Assembly: GCF_004405125.1 (NCBI RefSeq)
Contig: NZ_SORX01000001.1
Location: 317,780-381,779 of the forward strand
Source of the DNA: Jeotgalibacillus salarius
GTDB lineage: Bacteria > Bacillota > Bacilli > Bacillales > Jeotgalibacillaceae
Reading direction: 5' to 3'
DNA: 64,000 nucleotides
The notes under the pieces are model-generated. The model worked only from the letters and a program-made list of their open reading frames with translations. It made no database searches and was not told where the DNA came from. A program made the position numbers and the translations under genes. Below are positions 57,710 through 64,000 of the stretch, one piece after another (position 1 is the first letter of the stretch; every line of letters begins with the position of its first letter).

Positions 57710-58678
57710 ATGAAAAACTTTTCGAAATATCTTATAGCGCTTGCATTAGTCTTCAGTTCTTTTAACCTTGTGAACGGAACTAATCAAGCATCAGCAGCGG
57801 CAACCTTTATTGCACCAAGTTCTGCACCCATTAATGGTGATTACATGGATGAAGATTATGACTTTGGAGATCATTATGGTATTGATTATGATGGAAATTA
57901 CTACGATCCAGTGTATGCTTCCGGTGCAGGAACAGTCACCAAGGTAAACTCTGGCTGCTCGAATGCGGGTGACAGCAATTGCGGAAGTGGATGGGGCAAT
58001 TACATTGAAATTACTCATAACGTGAATGGTGAAAACTATCTGACCAGATACGCTCATCTATCTCCTGGAACTGCGACAGTTACAGTTGGTCAATCTGTGA
58101 GTCAGGGGTATAAAATTGGTGAGATGGGTAACTCTGGATTCTCTTACGGAGCACACTTGCACTTTGAATTTTTAGTAAATGGTATAAGAGTAAACCCTCA
58201 TTATTACCTGAATGAGGACTTAGAAGGTGACGTTACGCCTGAACCAATCCTTCACGAATTTGATGGATCATGGGCAACGCTAAGAACAGAGAGTCCTCAA
58301 GGTAATGCAACAGTAAATACTTTCGCAAGTCCGGGAGTAGGTCTGAATGGTACTTTGCCTACTGGAAGTTTGTATAAAGTATATGAAAAATCAAGTAGAA
58401 ATGGTGTAGATTACTTTAGAGTTGCTACAGATACATGGGTTCACAGAGATAATGGAGAAGTGAAGCCATATATGGTAAAAGCCAGCTATTCAACGACGAC
58501 ATATGAAGAACCTGCAGTAAATCCAGTTAGACATTCAGAAGGTGGACTGGCTCCTGGAGACAGCTATAAAGCTTATGGCACAGAGGTTACAGCAGATGGG
58601 CAACAGTGGTATAACCTTGGAGGTATGGGCTGGATTAAAGCTGATGCCAACGGGTTACAAACTTATAGAATGCCTTAA
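57710..58678 (+). CDS. Secreted M23 (LytM-type) metallopeptidase with SH3-like tail
   Basis: The 322-residue exported protein has a signal peptide (ending near QASAA). A LytM/M23 peptidase domain (about 40-170) has zinc ligands H55 and D59 (HYGID) and H151, with catalytic H115 (YAHLS) and H149 in AHLHFE. Two Cys (83, 91) may form a disulphide in the loop. The last 150 residues form a beta-rich SH3-like wall-binding region. Such enzymes cut peptidoglycan cross-bridges or peptides. GGAGG precedes the ATG and a terminator follows. Confidence 0.9.
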   Translation: MKNFSKYLIALALVFSSFNLVNGTNQASAAATFIAPSSAPINGDYMDEDYDFGDHYGIDYDGNYYDPVYASGAGTVTKVNSGCSNAGDSNCGSGWGNYIEITHNVNGENYLTRYAHLSPGTATVTVGQSVSQGYKIGEMGNSGFSYGAHLHFEFLVNGIRVNPHYYLNEDLEGDVTPEPILHEFDGSWATLRTESPQGNATVNTFASPGVGLNGTLPTGSLYKVYEKSSRNGVDYFRVATDTWVHRDNGEVKPYMVKASYSTTTYEEPAVNPVRHSEGGLAPGDSYKAYGTEVTADGQQWYNLGGMGWIKADANGLQTYRMP

Positions 58679-58682
58679 ATAG

Positions 58683-58713
58683 TTAAGAGGTCTCTTTTTG
58701 AGGCCTCTTTTTA
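58683..58713 (+). terminator. Terminator of the M23 peptidase gene
   Basis: AAGAGGTCTC and GAGGCCTCTT pair with one mismatch around TTTTT and are followed by TTTAAAT. Confidence 0.8.
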
Positions 58714-58828
58714 AATATATTAGTAAGATCAAGTTGATATTAACCTTGAATCCTCTTGACCTATTGACTAATCTATATACCTTTTCATACAAGAATAAAC
58801 AAATAATTTACGTAACATATATTTTTTA

Positions 58829-58868
58829 AAAAAACGAGTGATAACCCATAGCCATCACTCGTTTCTTA
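58829..58868. terminator. Bidirectional terminator, 3' of comK
   Basis: AAACGAGTGAT and ATCACTCGTTT are perfect 11-bp complements around 11 bases. On the minus strand TTTTTTTAAAA follows, so it can end the comK transcript. Confidence 0.85.
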
Positions 58869-58937
58869 TTTCCACTATTCAATTGACTTGAATTGTGTTC
58901 AGGACAAAAATATTTAATTAAGCGAGAAAAGGGATTG

Positions 58938-59450
58938 CTATTTTTTATCCCGATTAAAATGATAGTTCATCATATAATACTGCTTATTACGATACATGCT
59001 CTCAGCACTTAACCGGCACGTACGATTGTATTGTTTGTCCAGAGTATGAATTGAACAATTAAGAATTAGGGATTGGTTGTTGGTGAATTCTACGATGGAT
59101 TGCGTCTTGGTGTGAGGGTGCGTGGCAAGTATGTGCTCTGAAAAAATCCAGACATTATCTATATGTTTCGGTGAATGGGTTGGCATGGCAATCATATTTC
59201 TGAATGGATCCACAACGAGCGGAACTTTATTATGAATTCGATGTCTGATCCTTGTTGCTTTAATATTACCCTGCATTGTAAAGCCAGCCTGAATACAACG
59301 ATCATCCAGCAGCTTCAGAGGCGGAACCACTGAAAATTCAGTTCCTTGCATTGAAATAATTTCAGTCTGAAACCCCAAAACCCTTGCCTCTCTGATTGCC
59401 AGTGTACTTTCATTAATTTTAGAGCTTTCATTAACCTGATCCATTAACAT
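58938..59450 (-). CDS. comK: ComK family competence transcription factor
   Basis: The 170-residue protein aligns with ComK from about residue 40: LLDDRCIQAGFTMQGN, ATRIRHRIHNKVPLVVDPFRNMIAMPTHSP opposite the ISHKPPIMVDPSNQIFLFPT region of B. subtilis ComK, then VWIF, FTNNQSLIL and YNRTCRL. It is shorter at the C-terminus (ends HFNRDKK), like ComK of other Bacillales. ComK activates the late competence genes by binding paired AT boxes. AAGGGGG precedes the ATG. A small sigma factor and a ComEC-like nuclease domain protein are elsewhere in the window, but no competence operon adjoins it. Confidence 0.87.
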   Translation of the reverse strand: MLMDQVNESSKINESTLAIREARVLGFQTEIISMQGTEFSVVPPLKLLDDRCIQAGFTMQGNIKATRIRHRIHNKVPLVVDPFRNMIAMPTHSPKHIDNVWIFSEHILATHPHTKTQSIVEFTNNQSLILNCSIHTLDKQYNRTCRLSAESMYRNKQYYMMNYHFNRDKK

Positions 59451-59661
59451 TTAATCATCCCCCTTGTATAAACGTATGCAATTTCATGTTTACTCAATAT
59501 TACTGTTCGACAACATTATTGAAAATCCTTCTTAATTTTCTATATTTTTATAAATTATTTGTCCTTAAAACATTTATAGTAAACAGTACTCTCATCATGT
59601 TAAACTCTTCAATACTTTCTGACGATATATTTTATAATAATCTATTGGTGGAGGGATTAAT

Positions 59662-60768
59662 TTGAATTCATTCAGTTCACTCTTTCATTATCTTAAAAAA
59701 TGGCACATGATATTAAAGCAACTCATTTCAGGTTTCGTTAACTACCATGTTCAAATAAGGTTAGAAAACATAGCACTGCGGAGTCAATTGATGATTGAAA
59801 TGGAAAAACGAAATATGTCCAAGTCACCAAAAAAGCAGCAAAATATTGTCTTCAAGCAATTATGGATCATACTATTAAAAATCCTACCAAGCTGGAAAGA
59901 CCATTTGTTCATAGTTCAGTCAGAAACAGTGATTGGCTGGCACCGCCATGCGTTCAAAACCCATTGGAAAAGGAAGTCTAAGAGAATGGGCAGGCCAAGC
60001 ATTTCACAAGACACCATTTCGCTAATAGAAAAACTCCATAAAGAGAATCTAACACTTTCACCAGAGAAACTGCACGAACAATTAAAGCTTTGAGGCATGA
60101 TCAATGCACCAACTCCAAATACCATCACGAAATATATTAAACGAATTGCCAATCAGCCAAAGCCGCCTACTGAAAAGTAAATACAGTCATGGAAGACATT
60201 TATTAAAAATCACTTATCAGTTACCTGGACAGTCGACTTCTTCACCATTCCTACATTCAATTTTAAATCTTTATATGTTTTAGTCATTGTTCACTACAAA
60301 ACAAGGCGTATCATCCATTTCAATGTAACAACAAATCCAGATGCATAAGGGGTTATTCATCAATTTATACACGCAACGCCTCATGGTGAAGTCCCTAACT
60401 ATTTAATACATGATAACGCTCCGTTATTCAGATTGAATTAATTTCAGTATTTTCTGAAAACTTAAGAGGTTTATTTCAAACGAACTGCTTACAAATCACC
60501 CTGGCAAAATGCATACATTGAAAGAGCTATTATTACAATCAAATGAGAATGCACCGATCATATCATCCCAATTAATGAAAAACACATCTATCACTTGCTT
60601 CATGACTACATTCACAATTATTATAACTCGAATCGAACACATCAAGGCATACAGTGGCAAACTCCAATCCCAACACCTAAGCACCTTCCTGTAAAAGTAG
60701 AAGATATTAAAATAATAGCAACTCCTGTCATGAATGGACTCTATCATACGTACAAACGGAGTGCTTAA
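59662..60768 (+). pseudogene. Decayed DDE/integrase-core transposase (insertion sequence remnant)
   Basis: One continuous frame of 368 codons aligns with rve-type transposases: SETVIGWHRHAFKTHWKRKSK, WTVDFFTIPTFNFKSLYVLV with the first catalytic Asp, LIHDNAPLF with the second, SPWQNAYIERAI with the Glu, and YYNSNRTHQGI. It contains six in-frame stops (60091, 60178, 60346, 60439, 60463, 60544) but no frameshift. No clear terminal inverted repeats were found. The element is dead, yet the decay is by nonsense changes only. Confidence 0.85.
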
Positions 60769-60831
60769 TCTCAGATTCATAAAATAAAGATGAGTCTTTT
60801 TTAAAAACGTTTTGAAAAAGGCTTTTTCGTT

Positions 60832-60957
60832 ATGGGAAATTTTAATAATGCACTTTTTTCATTACTACAATTAGCTCTAATTCTTCTTATTTATTTTTTT
60901 CTGAAAAAACATAAAAAAGAAGACATCCCAAGAAATTTTTTTCTGAAATATCCTTAG
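60832..60957 (+). CDS. Possible small membrane protein
   Basis: A 41-codon frame starting ATG encodes one hydrophobic segment (LFSLLQLALILLIYFFL) followed by a basic stretch (KKHKKEDIPR). The ribosome-binding site is poor (AAGG nine bases upstream). It lies between the dead transposase and the CBO0543-like gene. The coding status is uncertain. Confidence 0.3.
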   Translation: MGNFNNALFSLLQLALILLIYFFLKKHKKEDIPRNFFLKYP

Positions 60958-61134
60958 ATAGACTTTTTGAAGGCGACAGCATTCATCCATTGGCTTGTTC
61001 ACTTCCAACTGTTTTGTTTCTTTTTAAGACGTGAAATGTTCGGAATACGCATCTATACCATTTATTAATTTTTACGAATAAAGATTTCTAAAATTGGAAT
61101 ACTAACTATAAAAATTCTAAGGTTGTTCTAAATT

Positions 61135-61584
61135 ATGTTGACAAACGTTATAATCGGTCTAGTACTTCCAGGAATCTTAACGCTCTATTTATTTAAGAAA
61201 AATCCCAAAAACACTACACTCATGTATCCTCTAGGTATTGCAATTGCTTTCACACTTAATGATTGGGGATATGGTCTTTATTGGGATGTTTCTCCGGTAC
61301 ACGAGGATAACATTTCCCTGTCTGCATTCCCCTTTAACATTGGATATTTTCCTTTTATTGCTTCTTTATTTGGATATCTAAAAACAAAAGATTTAATCAG
61401 ATCACATTGGTTAATTCTATTATTCAGTATCACGTTTACCTCCTTAGAATTGATGGCTGTTTTTTTAGGGAAGATCAGTTACTATAACGGTTGGAGCATC
61501 TTTTTTACATTTTTCGTTTATTTAGTTGGGTTTATTGAAGCTCACTTATATATGACAATCCTTAAAAAATATAAAATTCTTTAG
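61135..61584 (+). CDS. CBO0543 family small membrane protein
   Basis: The 149-residue protein has about five membrane segments. Conserved Trp, Tyr and Pro occur in LNDWGYGLYWDV and LPFN-like AFPFNIGYFPF, and GFIEAHLY lies near the end. This matches the CBO0543-type membrane family found in Firmicutes, of unknown function. The start is ATG after a poor ribosome-binding site. It is followed by a palindromic AGACGCATAATGTGTCT sequence and a terminator. It has no operon partner. Confidence 0.75.
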   Translation: MLTNVIIGLVLPGILTLYLFKKNPKNTTLMYPLGIAIAFTLNDWGYGLYWDVSPVHEDNISLSAFPFNIGYFPFIASLFGYLKTKDLIRSHWLILLFSITFTSLELMAVFLGKISYYNGWSIFFTFFVYLVGFIEAHLYMTILKKYKIL

Positions 61585-61721
61585 TTGAGACGCATAATGT
61601 GTCTACTGAAATTAATTTTAGTTATTGAATATGAATACTTGATTTTGCGATTGGATAAAATGGAAACTGACACAGACAACTTCACTGTCGTCGAATTCTG
61701 TCTGTTAAGACTCCCCCTCCT

Positions 61722-61750
61722 AAAGCCAGGGCAATTGCTCTGGCTTTTTA
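61722..61750 (+). terminator. Rho-independent terminator
   Basis: AAAGCCAGGGCAA and TTGCTCTGGCTTT pair with one mismatch, followed by TTAACG. It could end transcription from the CBO0543-like gene 140 bp upstream. Confidence 0.8.
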
Positions 61751-61881
61751 ACGTGTCTCGTTTCTGATCTTCCTCGGAATGTGTATAGAAATTTAGTTTT
61801 TTTCTAAAAACCATCTTCCTTTTTAGTGCCAAATGACCTATAATTTAATGAATACAAATGAACTACATAAAGGAAGATACA

Positions 61882-62016
61882 ATGTTTCTTATTTACTATG
61901 AATTAAAACGTTTAGTGGATGATTATTACAAATGTACCAATACAAAGATCAAAGACTTAATTCTTAGTGATATTCAGCTGTTAACTGATTCATTAAATGA
62001 AATTGAATATGATTAA
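61882..62016 (+). CDS. Small protein of 44 residues, Sda/Spo0E-like in pattern
   Basis: The frame MFLIYYELKRLVDDYYKCT ... LNEIEYD has AAGGAAG six bases before the ATG. LVDDYYKCT followed by a second helix resembles the helical hairpin of Sda, a sporulation kinase inhibitor; the length also fits. A Spo0E-type phosphatase is a weaker alternative. The match is by eye only. It is followed by another orphan gene within 65 bp. Confidence 0.45.
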   Translation: MFLIYYELKRLVDDYYKCTNTKIKDLILSDIQLLTDSLNEIEYD

Positions 62017-62078
62017 CACAGAAAATTCGATAATTACTACTTAGGCTAGCTAATTTTCTAAAACAAGGAGGTTTTCAC

Positions 62079-62393
62079 ATGAGACACCATGAACCAGATT
62101 TGAAAGAAGCTCTTGATAATTTCGATCGATTAATGACTAAGATTAGAGATGAAAACAACGAGATCGCAACTATAAAGAATTTTTTAAAAAACTTTTTAAG
62201 AATACGCACTACCTCTATAAATCTGCCAACATCTGAAATTATGTCTGTAATAAAAAATGAAAAGCCATCTATTTTTTATTTATTGAAAAAAAGATCTTAT
62301 GGAGATCCTACTTTTGAGTTTTTAACTGGTATTAATATGGACTATCAAATAGCTACTCAAAACTTGTCAGATATAAAGCAACAGATCAATTAG
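62079..62393 (+). CDS. Uncharacterised small protein
   Basis: The 104-residue product is predicted helical and cytoplasmic (DLKEALDNFDRLMTKIRDEN, TQNLSDIKQQIN). It is preceded by a strong AAGGAGG and followed at once by a good terminator, so it is very likely expressed. I recognise no family. It lies inside the inverted-repeat pair with the 44-residue gene. Confidence 0.65.
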   Translation: MRHHEPDLKEALDNFDRLMTKIRDENNEIATIKNFLKNFLRIRTTSINLPTSEIMSVIKNEKPSIFYLLKKRSYGDPTFEFLTGINMDYQIATQNLSDIKQQIN

Positions 62394-62418
62394 AACTCGT
62401 TTATACGAGTTTTTTTTA
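62393..62418 (+). terminator. Terminator of the 62079-62393 gene
   Basis: AACTCG and CGAGTT form a short stem around TTTATA, followed by eight T residues. Confidence 0.8.
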
Positions 62419-62539
62419 TTACGCATAATGTGTCTTAAGCGTCTCAAATAATATATTAAAATACGTGTATTTTATGTAAAAAGGGAGGTGTCATCCACTT
62501 TTATGGAGAAAAATAGTATTCAAAAGGGGATAATACTTA

Positions 62540-62722
62540 ATGGAAGCATTTAAACTGATTAAAGGAATTGTAGATGACACAATTTTCATCAAAAATTTTG
62601 ATTTGAGAAATGGTGTACTCACGGGTTCTTATACCAAAGATAATGAAGAAACCGTGTTTAATCCACACGGAGAAGAGATAGAAAAATTTCTAGATGGGAT
62701 CACAGTCATGGCGAATAAATAA
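62540..62722 (+). CDS. Uncharacterised small protein of 60 residues
   Basis: The frame begins MEAFKLIKGIVDDTIFIK and has AAGGGG nine bases upstream. The product looks like a small beta-rich domain (FDLRNGVLTGSYTKDNEETVF) with a C-terminal helix. No family was recognised and there is no signal peptide. It may belong to the same small-gene cluster as its neighbours. Confidence 0.5.
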   Translation: MEAFKLIKGIVDDTIFIKNFDLRNGVLTGSYTKDNEETVFNPHGEEIEKFLDGITVMANK

Positions 62723-62872
62723 AATAAACGATCATCATCTCTCGAGGTGCTATATATAAAACGATCATATAAGAAAATTTATTAAAATGGATATGATATT
62801 TTTTGAAGTAGGTACTTTTTTTAAAGTGCTTTTTTCAATCATTATATTAGGTGTATTTTATACAGTGTAAAG

Positions 62873-62910
62873 CAAAAATCGCCTGTTACCTCTATTTAGA
62901 GATAACAGGC
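62873..62910 (-). terminator. Terminator downstream of the Mrr-type gene
   Basis: On the minus strand GCCTGTTATCTC and GAGGTAACAGGC pair with one wobble, followed by GATTTTTGC. It lies about 120 bp after the nuclease gene's stop codon. The sequence is similar to the orphan terminator at 49394-49440. Confidence 0.7.
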
Positions 62911-63028
62911 TCCTTATATTTCAAGTAGCAATTACGTAAACTACCTTGAATATTATGTATTTCTGAATGCTTCATTAAAATAGGGTCCAATACTCGTTAA
63001 CAGAAGAGCAATTTTATAATAAATCAGA

Positions 63029-63577
63029 TTATGCAGTGTCCCTCCTTTGATCCGTTTTCTTTTGCTCTAGCATCCACCCCATCAATTCCTCCCGATCAAT
63101 CAACCGAACCTTGTTAGAAATAGCTAATTTTTTTGCCGGTTCAGTAAAATGACTATTCGTAATCACCCAGCACTCATCTGCTTTATAAAGACTTTTAGCG
63201 GAAGCGATTTCTTGTACGGATTTTATCCCTACATTATTTTTATACCTTTTAGCCTGTACAATGATCTTTTTCGTCTTCGATGCTATTATCAAGTCTACCC
63301 CGTAGTCCCCACTTGCTGGGGTAAGTTTTATATAATACCCTTTCGATTTCATTAAAATTTGCAGATACTCTTCGAATTTTCTGCCTGACATCTGGTCGAC
63401 TTCCAGGATGCATGATTTTTTTAGTTTTTGTTCTCTCAGCATGTTTACGATGATAGCAAAAACATACAAGCCGCCGAATACTGCTGCAAGTGCTATGGTT
63501 AATGCAGGGTCCGCAGTTAACATGGACCAGAATAAGTCGAATCCCATTTCAAAGCTTTCTAAAAACCCAAATTCCAT
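63029..63577 (-). CDS. Membrane-anchored Mrr-type restriction endonuclease-like protein
   Basis: The 182-residue protein has one membrane segment (about 26-45; LTIALAAVFGGLYVFAIIV) followed by an Mrr/REase_Mrr-like domain. It shows GRKFEEYL, GDYGVDLII (Asp95) and IIVQAKRY with the Q-x-K catalytic pair (108-110), then SVQEIASAKSLY. These are the hallmarks of the PD-(D/E)xK variant of Mrr enzymes, which cut DNA. The N-terminal anchor would hold the nuclease at the inner face of the membrane. It may act in defence or DNA processing. No methylase or partner gene adjoins it. Confidence 0.87.
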   Translation of the reverse strand: MEFGFLESFEMGFDLFWSMLTADPALTIALAAVFGGLYVFAIIVNMLREQKLKKSCILEVDQMSGRKFEEYLQILMKSKGYYIKLTPASGDYGVDLIIASKTKKIIVQAKRYKNNVGIKSVQEIASAKSLYKADECWVITNSHFTEPAKKLAISNKVRLIDREELMGWMLEQKKTDQRRDTA

Positions 63578-63845
63578 CCTTTACTTACCTCCATAAAATT
63601 AAGTTTATAGAAGAAAAATCCTAAATCATTTAAAGTACAATTAATCGATCACTATTTTTTAGGTCCACTTAATGATTATAGTGCTCCACAATAATCCTTA
63701 TATCTAAAATTACATTTATATTCATATTTCTTGTTCACTGTATGTGGCTTTTAATTTATGTACGAAAGGGTGAATAAATGTGATATTAATTATTTTGCTT
63801 ATTCAAGTAATGCACTCCTTTAATTGAAGTTCCAACTTTCATAAT

Positions 63846-64000
63846 TTAGCTTCTTGTTGGGGGATTTGTTGTCACATACGTTTGTGCAATAAAGTCGTGA
63901 ATTGAACGTTTATCCTCTCTTAGCCCTACCATAAAAGCACTTACAATCAATCCAATTCCTAAAGTAAGAGCATAGGCTATTCCTGCTACTATAACTCTTA
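63846..64000 (-). CDS. RDD family membrane protein, partial (C-terminal end)
   Basis: The minus-strand frame is open from the window edge to TAA at 63846. It reads GIAYALTLGIGLIVSAFMVG and then REDKRSIHDFIAQTYV, the typical end of RDD proteins with the last membrane segment followed by the R/K-x-x-(L/I)-H-D signature. The function of RDD proteins varies (some act in ion antiport). The N-terminal part lies outside the window. Confidence 0.7.
   Translation of the reverse strand, partial: RVIVAGIAYALTLGIGLIVSAFMVGLREDKRSIHDFIAQTYVTTNPPTRS

Larger units (their letters stand above)
61585..62449. repeat. Inverted repeat pair TTGAGACGC ... GCGTCTCAA with ATAATGTGTCT modules
   Basis: TTGAGACGCATAATGTGTCT (61584-61603) and the right-end ACGCATAATGTGTCTTAAGC plus GTCTCAA (62422-62448) share both a direct ACGCATAATGTGTCT module and an inverted TTGAGACGC end. 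They bracket two small orphan genes. This looks like two ends of a mobile element or decayed copies of one IS end. Confidence 0.5.

Noticed and set aside
59451-59661. ComK-box (AAAA-N5-TTTT) autoregulation upstream of comK
   Set aside because: The region is so AT-rich that matching boxes cannot be told from background by eye.
1-64000. CRISPR arrays
   Set aside because: The repeated GGGGACGGAGG units are dispersed kilobases apart and palindromic; no regularly spaced direct repeats with unique spacers were found.

Overview
The window looks like a chromosomal segment of a low-to-moderate G+C, Gram-positive, spore-forming member of the Bacillales. Supporting genes are calY/tasA with sipW, a YheC/YheD spore-coat ATP-grasp protein, ComK, YehS, a CueP-type lipoprotein and many S-layer-homology (SLH) proteins. 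The style fits Planococcaceae-like genera such as Jeotgalibacillus, but that placement is inference. No rRNA, tRNA, CRISPR array or phage module was seen.

Layout. 1-2.6 kb: 3' part of a NERD-like gene, yehS and a Gfo/Idh oxidoreductase. 3-6.1 kb (minus): a biofilm-fibre operon calY - sipW - acidic coiled-coil SipW-type substrate - second sipW, with SinR-like GTTCTTT boxes upstream. 6.5-12.4 kb: aminotransferase, YjiH transporter, acyl-CoA dehydrogenase and MFS transporter. 12.8-15.6 kb: a TrpX-type ABC importer operon. 15.9-20.6 kb: a helical protein, a 4xLysM-NlpC/P60 hydrolase and an SLH-anchored 5'-nucleotidase/cyclic phosphodiesterase. 20.9-24 kb: CueP-like lipoprotein, a tandem lipoprotein pair and a NERD-HRDC protein. 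24-42 kb: an SLH-protein island of eight genes, including a ComEC-type metallo-beta-lactamase with a lamin-tail domain, its ligand-less pseudoenzyme paralogue, a subtilase and a truncated SLH gene. A decayed CueP copy and a six-fold interrupted transposase further along mark genome erosion. 42-49 kb: three large uncharacterised proteins around a second histidyl-tRNA synthetase. 49.7-59.5 kb: SLH/PPC protein, YheC/D, lipoprotein, sigma factor, beta-propeller-like paralogue, cation antiporter, M23 peptidase and ComK. 59.6-64 kb: dead insertion sequence, small orphan genes, a membrane-anchored Mrr-type nuclease and an RDD protein.

Four observations stand out. (1) The second HisRS gene is preceded by a promoter, a 16-codon leader peptide with three consecutive His codons, a stem-loop starting at the leader stop codon, and a strong terminator just before the hisS ribosome-binding site. 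This is the layout of a ribosome-mediated attenuator rather than the T-box expected in Bacillales. (2) A nested palindromic repeat family with cores GGGGACGGAGG and GGGACAGAC occurs about 20 times, almost always between genes. In two or three genes it has written the last residues and, in two of them, the stop codon. (3) Two exported proteins have an excellent Shine-Dalgarno sequence but only CTG at the start position. (4) A surface-anchored metallo-beta-lactamase and a metal-ligand-free relative lie side by side.
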